Positions 44,965 to 55,547 of a stretch of 64,000 nt of DNA are shown here, in pieces. The first letter of the stretch is position 1. The number at the start of each line of letters is the position of its first letter. Location: NCBI GenBank assembly GCA_937960785.1, contig CALGOZ010000128.1, forward strand, positions 1-64,000, read 5' to 3'. The translations under genes were made by a program, and so were the position numbers. The DNA comes from an uncultured Pseudogracilibacillus sp. Lineage in GTDB: Bacteria; Bacillota; Bacilli; Bacillales; Amphibacillaceae. The notes under the pieces were generated by a model that was given only the letters and a program-made list of their open reading frames with translations, was not told the origin of the DNA and did not search any database.

Positions 44965-46890
44965 ATGAGACGAGTTTCCAATACGACAGTAAAATTACGG
45001 ATTCGTATCCTTTTTCTTCTGTCTACAGCAATCATACTTGTAATGCTTGTACGCCTTGGGTATGTACAATTTGTCTTAAGTGAAGAAATTACAGAAAGAG
45101 CTGTTGAATCTTGGTTGCGTGATATTTCGTTTCAACCGGACCGTGGCCACATATTAGATGCAAAGGGTAGAGAGCTTGCAACGAATGTATCAGCAACTTC
45201 CGTAATTCTCGTCCCGCATCAAATAAAAGATAAGGAGAAAACAGTTACTCATTTAGCTAATGTTTTAAATTTAGACAGAAAGAAAGCCCAAGAATATGTA
45301 CATAAGCGCGCCTCAAGCGTACGCCTTCATCCTGAAGGACGGAAAATTACTCAAGAACAAGAAGAAGCGCTCAAACAATTACAGTTAGAAGGGGTATACT
45401 TAGCTAAAGATTCAAAACGTTACTATCCTCACGAAAAACATTTAGCTCATGTACTTGGATTTACGGGTATTGATAATCAAGGACTAACCGGGTTAGAATC
45501 TGTCTATGACGAAAAATTACAAGGGAAGAGTGGTAGTTTTTCCTATTTCTCCGATGCCAAAGGTGGAAAAATACCTCATTTAGAAAATGTCTATAAACCA
45601 CCGGAGGATGGGCTTCATTTAAAGACGACAATCGATTTAGACATACAGACGATTGTCGAACGGGAACTCGATCTAGCTGAATTAAAGTATAATCCAGATG
45701 GAGCAATCGCCTTGGTTGTTGACCCGAAGGACGGTGGTGTATTAGCAATGGCGACTCGACCGAACTTTCACCCAGCCAATTACCGTAATGTTCCGGAGTC
45801 TGTATATAATCGAAATTTACCCATATGGAGTACTTTTGAACCAGGTTCGACTTTTAAAATAATCACACTTGCGGCAGCTTTAGAGGAAAATGAAGTCGAT
45901 TTAACGAAGGATCAATTTTTTGATAAAGGGTATACGATGGTAGGAGGGGCTCGTTTACGTTGTTGGAAAAAAGGGGGCCATGGAAGCCAATCGATGTTAG
46001 AAGTGGTAGAGAATTCATGTAACCCAGGTTTCGTCCACCTAGGTAATTTACTAGGAGAAAAACGACTATTTTCATATATTCATCAATTTGGTTTTGGAAC
46101 ACGTACAGGAATAGACTTAGAAGGTGAAGGAACAGGAATTTTATTTTCACCAGAACATGTAGGACCGGTCGAGCTTGCAACAACCTCTTTCGGTCAAGGG
46201 GTATCGGTTACACCAATTCAACAGGTGATGGCCGTAGCTGCATCAATCAATGGTGGGTATTTGTACGAACCGTATATCGCAAAAGAATGGATTGATCCTA
46301 AAACGAAAGAAGTAATTGAACGCAAAGAGCCGAAAGTGAAACGTCGAGTCATATCTGAAAAGACTTCAAAACTCGTCCGTGAAACGCTAGAAAGCGTCGT
46401 GGCAAAAGGTACTGGACGTCCGGCTTATATCGAAGGCTATCGTGTAGGTGGAAAAACGGGAACAGCTCAAAAAGTAGGTCCAGATGGAAGATATATGGCA
46501 AATAACCATATCGTATCCTTTATTGGCTTTGCACCAGCTGATGATCCGGAGTTAGTCGTCTTTGTGGCGATTGACAACCCAAAAAATACAATCCAATTCG
46601 GTGGAGTCGTTGCTGCTCCAATTGTGAAAAATATAATTGATGATAGTTTACGCAATCGTAATATACCTTTACGTCAAGATGGTTTAGAAAAATCTTATGT
46701 TTGGCCAGAACAACCTCTCGTTAAAGTCCCAAATTTAATCGGGCAACATAAAAATGATTTACTGCAAGATTTATCGATGTTTCAAGTGGAAATTCATGGA
46801 GAAGGTGATACGGTAATTGATCAGTCTCCGGAGCCAGGGACAGCGATTGAAGAGAATGGAACAATTCGTATATACGTTGGCAAAAAGTAG
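44965..46890 (+). CDS. spoVD: SpoVD, sporulation-specific class B PBP
   Basis: A 641-residue class B PBP with an N-terminal anchor, a transpeptidase domain and one C-terminal PASTA domain (about 580-640). Motifs are EPGSTFKIITL (SxxK), VENSCNP (SxN) and GGKTGTAQKV (KTG). SpoVD makes cortex peptidoglycan with SpoVE, encoded downstream. A terminator separates it from pbpB, fitting separate sporulation control. The single PASTA distinguishes it from PBP2B. Confidence 0.93.
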   Translation: MRRVSNTTVKLRIRILFLLSTAIILVMLVRLGYVQFVLSEEITERAVESWLRDISFQPDRGHILDAKGRELATNVSATSVILVPHQIKDKEKTVTHLANVLNLDRKKAQEYVHKRASSVRLHPEGRKITQEQEEALKQLQLEGVYLAKDSKRYYPHEKHLAHVLGFTGIDNQGLTGLESVYDEKLQGKSGSFSYFSDAKGGKIPHLENVYKPPEDGLHLKTTIDLDIQTIVERELDLAELKYNPDGAIALVVDPKDGGVLAMATRPNFHPANYRNVPESVYNRNLPIWSTFEPGSTFKIITLAAALEENEVDLTKDQFFDKGYTMVGGARLRCWKKGGHGSQSMLEVVENSCNPGFVHLGNLLGEKRLFSYIHQFGFGTRTGIDLEGEGTGILFSPEHVGPVELATTSFGQGVSVTPIQQVMAVAASINGGYLYEPYIAKEWIDPKTKEVIERKEPKVKRRVISEKTSKLVRETLESVVAKGTGRPAYIEGYRVGGKTGTAQKVGPDGRYMANNHIVSFIGFAPADDPELVVFVAIDNPKNTIQFGGVVAAPIVKNIIDDSLRNRNIPLRQDGLEKSYVWPEQPLVKVPNLIGQHKNDLLQDLSMFQVEIHGEGDTVIDQSPEPGTAIEENGTIRIYVGKK

Positions 46891-46994
46891 TTCTAAACTA
46901 TTGAAATAATAATCGTGAAAACTATAACTTTCTGTTATAATTAATATGCTACAAAATTAATTTTTACCGAAGGATATAAAGGAGCTATTTTCCA

Positions 46995-48464
46995 ATGCAA
47001 GTGAAAGAATTATTGTCGATTTTACCAATCTATGAAACAGTTAATATAAACAAAGAAGAGAAAATAAATAAAATTGAGATGGACTCTCGTAAAGTAAGCG
47101 AAGGGGATATGTTCGTCTGCATTAAAGGCTTTACTGTCGATGGGCATGACTTTGCGGAAAAAGCGCTCGAACAAGGTGCATCATTAATCGTTAGTGAACG
47201 TAAATTAGCTATTGATGATGCACCGCTTGTTGTCGTACCGAATACGACAAGAGCCTTGGCACTTCTTGCGAATAAATTTTATCAATTTCCTTCGCAAAAG
47301 CTTTCCCTCGTCGGAATTACTGGAACGAACGGTAAAACGACGACAACTTATTTACTAGAGACGATTTTTCAAGAAGCAAAACAAAAAACTGCTGTCATTG
47401 GGACAATTCAATTGAAAATAGGTAACGAATCTCGTCCATTGTTAAATACTACTCCGGATTCATTAACGTTACAAACTTACTTTGCAGAAATGGTTGAACG
47501 AAACGTCGATATCGCTTTTATGGAAGTGTCCTCCCACGCTTTAGACCTTGGGAGAGTATATGGAACAGATTATGATATTGCATTATTTACAAATTTATCG
47601 CAGGACCATTTGGATTACCATGAGACGATGGAACAATATTTACATGCGAAATCAAAGTTATTTTCTGGATTAGGTAACGGATATAATGAAAAAAGAAAAG
47701 TCGCTATTGTAAATGAGGATGATCCTCATAGCGAATATATAAAACAACAAACAATGCAACCAGTCATCACATACGGTATAAAGAAGAAAGCCGATATTCA
47801 GGCGATAGATATCGAGACTCATTTAATGGGCACATCCTTTACCGTGCAAACTCCAAACGGGTCGATCCGAATAGATAGTAACCTAAACGGAATTTTTAAC
47901 GTATATAATATGTTAGCAGCAATTGCAGTAGCTTTTATTGAAGGGATTTCTTTGTCAATCATAAAAGAGGCTTTAGAAAAAATGTCTGGTGTCGACGGAC
48001 GTTTTGAACGGGTTGATATCGGTCAGCCTTATGCAGTAATTGTCGATTATGCACATACACCAGATTCTTTAGAAAATGTTCTTAAAACAATCCAACAGTT
48101 TGCTGAAGAAGAAGTATATGTCGTTGTCGGAAGTGGTGGTGATCGTGACAGAACGAAACGACCGTTAATGGCTGAGGCTGCTTTACGTTATAGTGACTAT
48201 GCAATTTTTACATCAGATAATCCGCGAACGGAAGATCCTCAAGCTATATTACAAGATATGACCGCTTCTTTGACAGAGGAACATTATGAAGTTATTGAAA
48301 GTCGTAAAGAAGCAATAGGTCGAGCCATTGAACTAGCAAAACCGGGAGATGTCGTTTTAATCGCTGGTAAAGGTCATGAGACGTATCAAGAAATTAACGG
48401 GGTTCGTTATGATTTTGATGATCGCCTCGTTGCAAAAGAAGCAATCGAGAAGAAGGGGATTTAA
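46995..48464 (+). CDS. murE: UDP-MurNAc-tripeptide synthetase MurE (DAP-adding)
   Basis: A 489-residue Mur ligase that adds meso-diaminopimelate to UDP-MurNAc-Ala-Glu with ATP. The ATP motif is VGITGTNGKTTTTYLLE, and the DAP-recognition motif is DNPRTEDP, so the wall is DAP-type rather than lysine-type. Conserved SSHALDLGRVYG is also visible. GGAGC lies before the ATG. Five bases separate it from murF. Confidence 0.97.
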   Translation: MQVKELLSILPIYETVNINKEEKINKIEMDSRKVSEGDMFVCIKGFTVDGHDFAEKALEQGASLIVSERKLAIDDAPLVVVPNTTRALALLANKFYQFPSQKLSLVGITGTNGKTTTTYLLETIFQEAKQKTAVIGTIQLKIGNESRPLLNTTPDSLTLQTYFAEMVERNVDIAFMEVSSHALDLGRVYGTDYDIALFTNLSQDHLDYHETMEQYLHAKSKLFSGLGNGYNEKRKVAIVNEDDPHSEYIKQQTMQPVITYGIKKKADIQAIDIETHLMGTSFTVQTPNGSIRIDSNLNGIFNVYNMLAAIAVAFIEGISLSIIKEALEKMSGVDGRFERVDIGQPYAVIVDYAHTPDSLENVLKTIQQFAEEEVYVVVGSGGDRDRTKRPLMAEAALRYSDYAIFTSDNPRTEDPQAILQDMTASLTEEHYEVIESRKEAIGRAIELAKPGDVVLIAGKGHETYQEINGVRYDFDDRLVAKEAIEKKGI

Positions 48465-48469
48465 GTAAG

Positions 48470-49834
48470 ATGTTATTTTCACTTGAACAGTTAATGAAAT
48501 GGTTCCCTCATTACGATGGAACGAAAAAAGGTAAACAAATCAAACACGTATCGAGCGACAGCCGTGTAGAAAAGGATGAATCTCTTTTTATTCCGATTGT
48601 CGGCGAACGTTTTGACGGTCATGATTTCATTGAAACGGCAATTGAAAAAGGCGCGATTGCTACTCTTTGGAATCGTTCTTATCAAATTCCGAATCATTTG
48701 AAAGAAAAATGTCTTTTTTTTTATGTGGACGATACATTAGAAGCATTGCAAGAACTTGCTAAATATTATCGCGAAACAATTGACCCTATCGTCGTTGGAA
48801 TTACTGGTTCGAACGGTAAGACGACGACGAAAGATCTCGTCGCATCAGTGCTAAATAGTACGTATCGTACGCATAAAACGGAAGGTAATTTTAATAATGA
48901 TATCGGGCTACCTTTAACGATTTTGTCAATGCCAAATGATACAGAAGTACTTGTTTTAGAAATGGGTATGAATAATTTTCATGAAATCGAACGCCTCGCT
49001 CGTATCGCAAGGCCAGATTATGCAATTATAACGAATATAGGTGAATCCCATATTGAATATCTCGGTTCACGGGAAGGAATTGCAAAAGCAAAGTTAGAAA
49101 TCGTAAAGGGCTTAAAAAAAGCTGGCACACTAATTGTGGATGGAGATGAAGCATTACTTCAGTCGTTATCGATTCCACAACGAATAATAGGTTGTAGCTT
49201 TAAAGAAAAAAATAGAGCAAATATCAAGCGAATTTCAAATATAAACGTCACATTACAAGAAACGACATTTCGCTATGATGGAATGACGTACAAAATTCCA
49301 CTTACGGGAGTGCATCATGCAAAAAATGCAGCCTATGCAATTGAAGTAGCTAAATTATTAAAAGTAAAAGACCAGAAGATAAGCAATAGTCTTAAGCAAA
49401 GTGAACCAACTGGGATGCGTTTTGAACAGATTGAAACGTCTTCTGGTGCAATAATTATTAATGATGCGTATAATGCATCAGCAACATCGATGATTGGTGC
49501 AATTGAAATAGTTAAACAGATGAATTCCTTTAACCGGCGTATCGTCGTATTAGGAGATGTGTTAGAATTAGGAGAATATACAGAACGTTTTCACCGTCAA
49601 ATTGGTGAGGCTATCTCCTCTCCAATTGATTATGTCTTTACCTTTGGTGAAGCTGCTAGATATATTTACGAAACAGCACAAAACGCTAACAACGTCATTT
49701 GTGAACATTTTACCAATCGAAACCAATTAATTAATACATTGAGACCTTTAATGAAGAAAGGAACGATTGCGTTATTTAAAGCTTCTCGAGGAATGGCTTT
49801 TGAAACGTTAATCGAACCGTTAGTGACAGAATAA
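48470..49834 (+). CDS. murF: MurF, D-Ala-D-Ala-adding ligase
   Basis: A 454-residue Mur ligase that adds D-Ala-D-Ala to the UDP-MurNAc tripeptide, completing the cytoplasmic precursor. Motifs are [32 protein letters not shown] and VLEMGMNNFHEI. Its presence between murE and mraY is like the ancestral dcw order; in B. subtilis murF has moved elsewhere. It is tightly spaced with both neighbours. Confidence 0.97.
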   Translation: MLFSLEQLMKWFPHYDGTKKGKQIKHVSSDSRVEKDESLFIPIVGERFDGHDFIETAIEKGAIATLWNRSYQIPNHLKEKCLFFYVDDTLEALQELAKYYRETIDPIVVGITGSNGKTTTKDLVASVLNSTYRTHKTEGNFNNDIGLPLTILSMPNDTEVLVLEMGMNNFHEIERLARIARPDYAIITNIGESHIEYLGSREGIAKAKLEIVKGLKKAGTLIVDGDEALLQSLSIPQRIIGCSFKEKNRANIKRISNINVTLQETTFRYDGMTYKIPLTGVHHAKNAAYAIEVAKLLKVKDQKISNSLKQSEPTGMRFEQIETSSGAIIINDAYNASATSMIGAIEIVKQMNSFNRRIVVLGDVLELGEYTERFHRQIGEAISSPIDYVFTFGEAARYIYETAQNANNVICEHFTNRNQLINTLRPLMKKGTIALFKASRGMAFETLIEPLVTE

Positions 49835-49850
49835 ATAGGGGGAAGGAAAC

Positions 49851-50840
49851 GTGAGCCAATATATCGTATTAATGACTTTAGCGATTAGCTTTTTAATTAC
49901 TGTTCTTATCAGTCCGATCGTCATTCCTTTCCTAAAGCGATTGAAGTTTGGACAGAGTATTCGGGAAGAGGGCCCAAAATCCCATTATAAAAAATCAGGC
50001 ACCCCAACGATGGGGGGGATTGTCATTGTACTTAGTATCGTCGTTACAAGCTTTATAATCATGTATAAATTTTTCCCAGCGGAAATTAGTTACCAATTTT
50101 CGCTTTTACTTTTTGCCCTTGTCGGTTATGGACTTATCGGATTTTTAGATGATTTTATAAAAATCGCTTTGAAACGAAATCTAGGTTTAACTTCTAAACA
50201 AAAACTAGTAGGCCAAATTGTTGTAGCAGTTATTTTCTATGTTTTATTACATGTAAATAATTTTCCAACGACTGTTAGTCTCCCTGGAACAACAATTGAA
50301 TGGGAGCTTGGCTTTTTATATCCTTTTCTTATTATTTTTATGATGGTCGGTTCATCGAATGCGGTAAATTTAACCGACGGACTCGATGGATTGTTAGCGG
50401 GAACGGCAGCTGTTGCTTTTGGTTCCTTTGCACTTTTAGCTGCGAATAGCTTCCCACATTTTAATACAGTGATGGTCTTTTCTTTAGCGGTCGTAGGAGC
50501 TTTATTAGGGTTCTTAGTTTTTAACGCTCATCCAGCAAAGGTATTTATGGGAGATACCGGGTCTCTTGCTTTAGGAGCCGCAATTGCATCGGTCGCGATT
50601 CTAATGAAGTTGGAAATACTGTTAGTTATTATTGGTGGTGTTTTTGTTATTGAAACTTTATCCGTCATTATTCAAGTTATTTCTTTTAAATTAACGGGAA
50701 AGCGTGTCTTTAAAATGAGTCCATTACACCACCATTACGAATTAAAAGGTTGGTCAGAATGGCGTGTTGTTACGACGTTTTGGATTGTAGGTATTATATT
50801 TGCAATAATAGGAATTTATATCGAGGTGGCATTAACTTGA
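49851..50840 (+). CDS. mraY: MraY, phospho-MurNAc-pentapeptide transferase
   Basis: A 329-residue enzyme with ten membrane helices that forms lipid I on undecaprenyl phosphate. Motifs are [32 protein letters not shown] and the metal-site region [17 protein letters not shown] start follows GGGGGAAGG. Its stop overlaps the murD TTG start. Confidence 0.97.
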   Translation: MSQYIVLMTLAISFLITVLISPIVIPFLKRLKFGQSIREEGPKSHYKKSGTPTMGGIVIVLSIVVTSFIIMYKFFPAEISYQFSLLLFALVGYGLIGFLDDFIKIALKRNLGLTSKQKLVGQIVVAVIFYVLLHVNNFPTTVSLPGTTIEWELGFLYPFLIIFMMVGSSNAVNLTDGLDGLLAGTAAVAFGSFALLAANSFPHFNTVMVFSLAVVGALLGFLVFNAHPAKVFMGDTGSLALGAAIASVAILMKLEILLVIIGGVFVIETLSVIIQVISFKLTGKRVFKMSPLHHHYELKGWSEWRVVTTFWIVGIIFAIIGIYIEVALT

Positions 50841-52192
50841 GAACTTTAAAAAACTTTCCTTACAAACATGCTCTTGTTTTAGGTTTGGCAAAAAGTGGAA
50901 CGGCAGCAGCTATTTTATTAACTAAATCAAATATAAAGGTTCGTGTAAATGACCGAGATGCAAAGGATGACGATCAGGAGGTCCTTCGATTAAAAGATTT
51001 AGGTGTAGAAGTTATTACTGGTGCACATCCGGAATCGGTCTTAGACGATATCGATGTGATAGTAAAGAATCCAGGTATTCCTTATGACCATCCTTTACTC
51101 CGCTTAGCGGAAAAACGGAAAATTCCAACTTTTACTGAGATTGAGCTTGCTTATAAAGTAGCTTTACCGAACGATTTAATCGGCATTACCGGCTCAAATG
51201 GTAAAACAACGACGACGATGTTAACTTATGAAATGTTAAAAGAAAGTAATCTACCGACGAAGCTGGCTGGAAATATTGGTGTCGTCGCCTCAGAAGTCGC
51301 TCAAACGTTACAAAACGAAGAGCGGCTTTTATTAGAATTATCTTCTTTTCAACTTTTAGGTACTGAAAACTTTCGACCAAAGATTGCCTGCATTTTAAAC
51401 TTATACGACGCTCACTTAGACTATCATAAAACTGTCACCCATTATGAAGGGGCTAAAGCACAAATATTTAAAAATCAAACAGAAGAAGATTATCTTGTTT
51501 ATAACGCTGACCAAGAAAAAGTTGTCCAATTAATTGAAGGTGCTAGGGCTAACCGAGTGCCATTTTCAAAAGAAAAGCAATTAAAAGAAACTGGTGCTTG
51601 GACTGATGGGGATTTTTTATATTTTAAAGAAGAACAAATAGTCGACTTAAATGAAGTCGCTCTCGTCGGGACACACAATATTGAAAATATGTTAGCGGCG
51701 ATTGCCATTAGTAAAACGAATGGAGCGTCTACTACTCATATTCGTTCAGTTCTAAAAAGATTTTCCGGGGTCGAACATCGACTTCAATTCGTTACAGAGT
51801 TAAATGGGAGAAAATTTTATAACGATTCAAAAGCAACGAATATATTAGCAACGCAAATGGCATTACAATCTTTTTCAGAGCCGACGATATTATTAGCAGG
51901 CGGGCTTGATCGAGAGGAGGATTTTGAACGACTAATTCCTTATTTACATCATGTCAAAGGGATGGTCGTCTTCGGAGAAACGAAGGAAAAATTAGCAGCT
52001 GTTGCAAAAAAAGCAAAACTTACCGAGGTGCATATCGTAAATGACGTAAAAGAGGCGACGAAAGTAGCTTATCATATTTCACAAAAAGGAGATACGATTT
52101 TACTTTCGCCTGCCTGTGCAAGTTGGGATCAATATAAAACCTTTGAAGAAAGAGGGTACTTGTTTATCGATACAGTGCATACATTAGCATAG
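50837..52192 (+). CDS. murD: MurD, D-glutamate-adding ligase
   Basis: A 451-residue Mur ligase that adds D-Glu to UDP-MurNAc-L-Ala. The N-terminal Rossmann-like motif is [17 protein letters not shown], the ATP motif is [15 protein letters not shown], and the C-terminal domain has [13 protein letters not shown] at 50837 follows GAGGTGG and overlaps the mraY stop (TTGA), so translation is coupled. The longer frame back to 50750 runs inside mraY and is rejected. Confidence 0.96.
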   Translation: MRTLKNFPYKHALVLGLAKSGTAAAILLTKSNIKVRVNDRDAKDDDQEVLRLKDLGVEVITGAHPESVLDDIDVIVKNPGIPYDHPLLRLAEKRKIPTFTEIELAYKVALPNDLIGITGSNGKTTTTMLTYEMLKESNLPTKLAGNIGVVASEVAQTLQNEERLLLELSSFQLLGTENFRPKIACILNLYDAHLDYHKTVTHYEGAKAQIFKNQTEEDYLVYNADQEKVVQLIEGARANRVPFSKEKQLKETGAWTDGDFLYFKEEQIVDLNEVALVGTHNIENMLAAIAISKTNGASTTHIRSVLKRFSGVEHRLQFVTELNGRKFYNDSKATNILATQMALQSFSEPTILLAGGLDREEDFERLIPYLHHVKGMVVFGETKEKLAAVAKKAKLTEVHIVNDVKEATKVAYHISQKGDTILLSPACASWDQYKTFEERGYLFIDTVHTLA

Positions 52193-52242
52193 GGAGATAA
52201 GGCTAATATGCACTTTTCTCCATTTTAGATGGAGGGATAAAT

Positions 52243-53349
52243 ATGATTCGTTCTATACAACGTCGTTGGCCAAAAATTTCGCTCGCAATACTCGTTATTG
52301 TTCTTTTAGCGATTGGTATGATGTTCGTCTATAGTTCTTCGTACATATGGGCTGAGTTTAAGTATGGGGATCGTTTTTACTTTTTAAAACGACAATTGCT
52401 ATTTGCTTCCCTCGGACTTGTTGTTATGGGAATTGTTACTTTTATTCCTTATGAACAAATTCGTCGCTATGTGAAGGTTATTTTACTTTTTTGTATCGGT
52501 TTATTAGTCCTTGTCCTTATTCCTGGTATCGGTATGTCACGAGGTGGAGCTCAAAGTTGGATTGGTGTTGGTGCCTTTAGCATTCAGCCGGCTGAATTTA
52601 TTAAATTAGGGTTAATTTTATACTTAGCTGATTATTTGGCGAAGAATAAAAGAACAATGACGACGTTTTGGCGCGGTTTTTTACGTCCCCTTTTACTTGT
52701 TATTTTCTGCTTTGGTTTAATTATGTTACAGCCTGATTTAGGAACAGGAGTCGTCCTCGTTTTAACTTGTGTAGCGATGATTTTTATCGCTGGTGCAAAA
52801 CTTAGGTATTTCGTTTACTTAGGATTGATTGGAGTCGTAAGTTTTGCCTTCTTGATTTTGTCGGCACCCTATCGAATTAGTCGGATTACTTCCTTTTTAA
52901 ATCCATGGGATGACCCTCTAGGGGATGGCTTTCAAATGATTCAATCGTTATACGCAATAGGGCCAGGAAAATTGCTGGGAGTAGGTTTCGGTAAAAGTTT
53001 GCAAAAATACTTTTATTTACCAGAGCCTCAAACGGATTTTATCTTTGCTATTGTGGCAGAGGAATTAGGTTTTATAGGTGGTGCTTTAGTTATATTATTG
53101 TTTTATATTCTCTTTCGTCAAGGTTTGCAAACTGCTTATCGAAGTGTTGATTCCTTTGCTCGCTATACAGCGATTGGTATTATCGTGATGCTTACAATCC
53201 AATTTATGATCAATATTAGTGTAGTCATCGGTTTAATTCCAATCACTGGTATAACTTTACCGTTTTTAAGTTACGGTGGGTCTTCATTAACATTAACATT
53301 GGCATCAGTTGGAATTTTATTAAACATAAGTATCTATGAAAAGGAATAA
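52243..53349 (+). CDS. spoVE: SpoVE, SEDS peptidoglycan polymerase
   Basis: A 368-residue SEDS protein with about ten helices. Strong similarity to B. subtilis SpoVE is seen in GAFSIQPAEFIKLG, LNPWDDPLGDGFQMIQSLYAIGPG and YFYLPEPQTDFIFAIVAEELGFIGG. It polymerises cortex peptidoglycan with SpoVD. Position after murD is that of B. subtilis spoVE, but murG and murB, which usually follow, are absent. It may also share division duties with the FtsW at 15373. Confidence 0.93.
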   Translation: MIRSIQRRWPKISLAILVIVLLAIGMMFVYSSSYIWAEFKYGDRFYFLKRQLLFASLGLVVMGIVTFIPYEQIRRYVKVILLFCIGLLVLVLIPGIGMSRGGAQSWIGVGAFSIQPAEFIKLGLILYLADYLAKNKRTMTTFWRGFLRPLLLVIFCFGLIMLQPDLGTGVVLVLTCVAMIFIAGAKLRYFVYLGLIGVVSFAFLILSAPYRISRITSFLNPWDDPLGDGFQMIQSLYAIGPGKLLGVGFGKSLQKYFYLPEPQTDFIFAIVAEELGFIGGALVILLFYILFRQGLQTAYRSVDSFARYTAIGIIVMLTIQFMINISVVIGLIPITGITLPFLSYGGSSLTLTLASVGILLNISIYEKE

Positions 53350-53442
53350 AAAATTCGTTAAATTTCAATAACTATTAGAAGTTTGGCATCATTGTATGTT
53401 ATAATTTTACTTAAGATATTTTTAGATGAAGAGGGAATGACG

Positions 53443-54186
53443 ATGGAAGAAGAAAAGATCATTTCAATTGAAGAACGAATACCAAAGTTAAAAGAAAAAC
53501 GAAGAAAAAAAGCAAACCGAACCTTGCTTTTCTATTTAACTTTATTTTTTCTTCTCATCGCAATCATCGTCTATTTACAATCACCTTTTAGTAACGTCGC
53601 CTATGTCGCTGTAGAAGGAAATAATGTGATTACCGATGAACAAGTAATAGCATACAGTGAATTGGAACTCGATCAAAATATTTGGCGAATGAATAAAAAG
53701 TTAGTAGAAGAAAAGATTAAAGAACATCCAATTGTTAAGGATGTGAAAGCTGAACGAAAACTTCCACAAACCGTACGAATAACAGTTTCTGAAAAAAGAA
53801 TCGTCGGTTATATAAAAGAAAAAGATTATTATTTACCAATTGTAAATGATGGAGTAATTATTACAAACACTGAAATTGCAAAACCTGGAAGCGCTCCATT
53901 ATTTGTTAATTTCACCGACGAGTTATATTTACAACGCTTTGTAGAAGAACTTAATCAATTACCGACCCATATTCTAAAGATGATTTCTGAAGTTCATTGG
54001 AAACCGACTGAACACAATAAATATAGTATTGTGCTTTATATGAATGATGGATTTATCGTCAATGCAACAATTCGTGATTTTGCAAATAAAATGAACACAT
54101 ATCCTTCGATTGTTGCTCAATTAGATACAGAAGAAAAAGGGATTATTCATATGGACGTCGGAGTGTATGTAGAAACGTTCAAATAG
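53443..54186 (+). CDS. divIB: DivIB (FtsQ) division protein
   Basis: A 247-residue bitopic protein: basic cytoplasmic tail (about 1-28, KLKEKRRKKANR), one membrane helix (about 30-47), an external POTRA domain (about 52-120, VAYVAVEGNNVITDEQVI) and a beta domain. It stabilises FtsL/DivIC at the septum. The ATG at 53443 follows GAGGG; the ATG at 53437 is too close to that site. Confidence 0.92.
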   Translation: MEEEKIISIEERIPKLKEKRRKKANRTLLFYLTLFFLLIAIIVYLQSPFSNVAYVAVEGNNVITDEQVIAYSELELDQNIWRMNKKLVEEKIKEHPIVKDVKAERKLPQTVRITVSEKRIVGYIKEKDYYLPIVNDGVIITNTEIAKPGSAPLFVNFTDELYLQRFVEELNQLPTHILKMISEVHWKPTEHNKYSIVLYMNDGFIVNATIRDFANKMNTYPSIVAQLDTEEKGIIHMDVGVYVETFK

Positions 54187-54215
54187 TTAGAGAGAAGCTC
54201 GTGGAGGTGCCCTAA

Positions 54216-55499
54216 ATGAGTTTAAATGACGTATTAGTTAGTTTAGATATCGGAACATCAGAAATAAAAGTAATTATCGGCGAAGTACTCAATGACTCCC
54301 TTAATATAATTGGTGTAGGTACAGCTAAGTCTAATGGATTAAGAAAAGGTGCAATCGTCGATATTGATGAAACTGTAAAGTCGATTAGAGAAGCTATAGA
54401 ACAAGCCGAACATATGGTAGATATGTCGATTAGAAATGTTGTCGTTGCAGTGAATGCAAACCACGTACAACTACATCCTTGTCATGGAGTCGTCGCTGTT
54501 CAAAGTGAAGACCGAGAAATCGGCGATGAAGATGTTACTAGAGTGATAGAAGGAGCTCAAGTAATGTCGATTCCGCCAGAACGAGAAATAATCGACGTAA
54601 TCCCAAAACAATTTATCGTCGATGGTTTTGATGAAATTAGCGACCCGCGTGGCATGATTGGTGTTCGCTTAGAAATGGAAGGAACGATTATTACGACATC
54701 GAAAACGGTGTTGCATAATGTATTACGCTGTGTAGAAAGGGCGGGACTACATATTGTCGATGTTGTATTACAACCGTTAGCCTCTGGTTCGATTGCTTTA
54801 TCGAAAGATGAACGAACTCTTGGTGTCGCTTTAATCGATGTTGGTGGAGGCTGTACAACGGTCTCCGTCTTTGAAGATAACTTCTTGGCTGCAAGTTCTG
54901 TTATACCTCTCGGTGGTGAAAATATAACGAAAGATTTATCGATTGGTCTACGAACATCGACAGAGGAAGCCGAAGAAATTAAGTTACATTATGGACATGC
55001 TTTCTATGAAACTGCTGATGAGGAGGAAACAGTAGAAGTTTCAATTATTGGTAGTAATGAGAAAAAAACATTTAATCAATTAGAAATTTCTGATATGATT
55101 GAAGCAAGACTAGAAGAAATTTTTGAATTATCGATTCGTGAATTGAGAAGAATGGGTTATCATGAGTTAAGAGGCGGATATGTACTAACAGGCGGAACGA
55201 TGAAGATGCCTGGTGCCCTCGATTTAGCTCAAGCTGTTTTTCAAGCGAATGCGCGCATTGCTATACCGGACTATATCGGTGTGCGCGAACCTCAGTATAC
55301 CGTAGGAATTGGGACAATTCAATTTGCCCATCAAAATGCGAAGGTACAAGGGAAGGAATTTGGACCGTCGGTTTCCTTAGAGGAACCTTCACCAAACCGA
55401 AAACAACAAGAAATACATAAAAATCGACCACAAGAAAATAGAACGGATGAGCCAAAAAGTTCGAGAGTGGCTAACTTTTTTAAATCATTTTTCGAATAA
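54216..55499 (+). CDS. ftsA: FtsA, FtsZ membrane anchor
   Basis: A 427-residue actin-like ATPase that tethers FtsZ filaments to the membrane. Nucleotide motifs are LDIGTSEIKVIIGE and ALIDVGGGCTTVSVFED. The C-terminal amphipathic membrane helix (VANFFKSFFE) is present after a variable linker rich in Gln, Pro and Arg. The ribosome-binding site is GTGGAGG. Upstream of ftsZ as usual. Confidence 0.97.
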   Translation: MSLNDVLVSLDIGTSEIKVIIGEVLNDSLNIIGVGTAKSNGLRKGAIVDIDETVKSIREAIEQAEHMVDMSIRNVVVAVNANHVQLHPCHGVVAVQSEDREIGDEDVTRVIEGAQVMSIPPEREIIDVIPKQFIVDGFDEISDPRGMIGVRLEMEGTIITTSKTVLHNVLRCVERAGLHIVDVVLQPLASGSIALSKDERTLGVALIDVGGGCTTVSVFEDNFLAASSVIPLGGENITKDLSIGLRTSTEEAEEIKLHYGHAFYETADEEETVEVSIIGSNEKKTFNQLEISDMIEARLEEIFELSIRELRRMGYHELRGGYVLTGGTMKMPGALDLAQAVFQANARIAIPDYIGVREPQYTVGIGTIQFAHQNAKVQGKEFGPSVSLEEPSPNRKQQEIHKNRPQENRTDEPKSSRVANFFKSFFE

Positions 55500-55547
55500 A
55501 ATTATGTACGGGCGATAGTATAGCGCTTGGATTTAGGAGGACAAACA

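Noticed and set aside
50750..50836. Longer murD start
   Set aside because: It would lie wholly inside mraY; the TTG at 50837 has a proper ribosome-binding site and matches family length.
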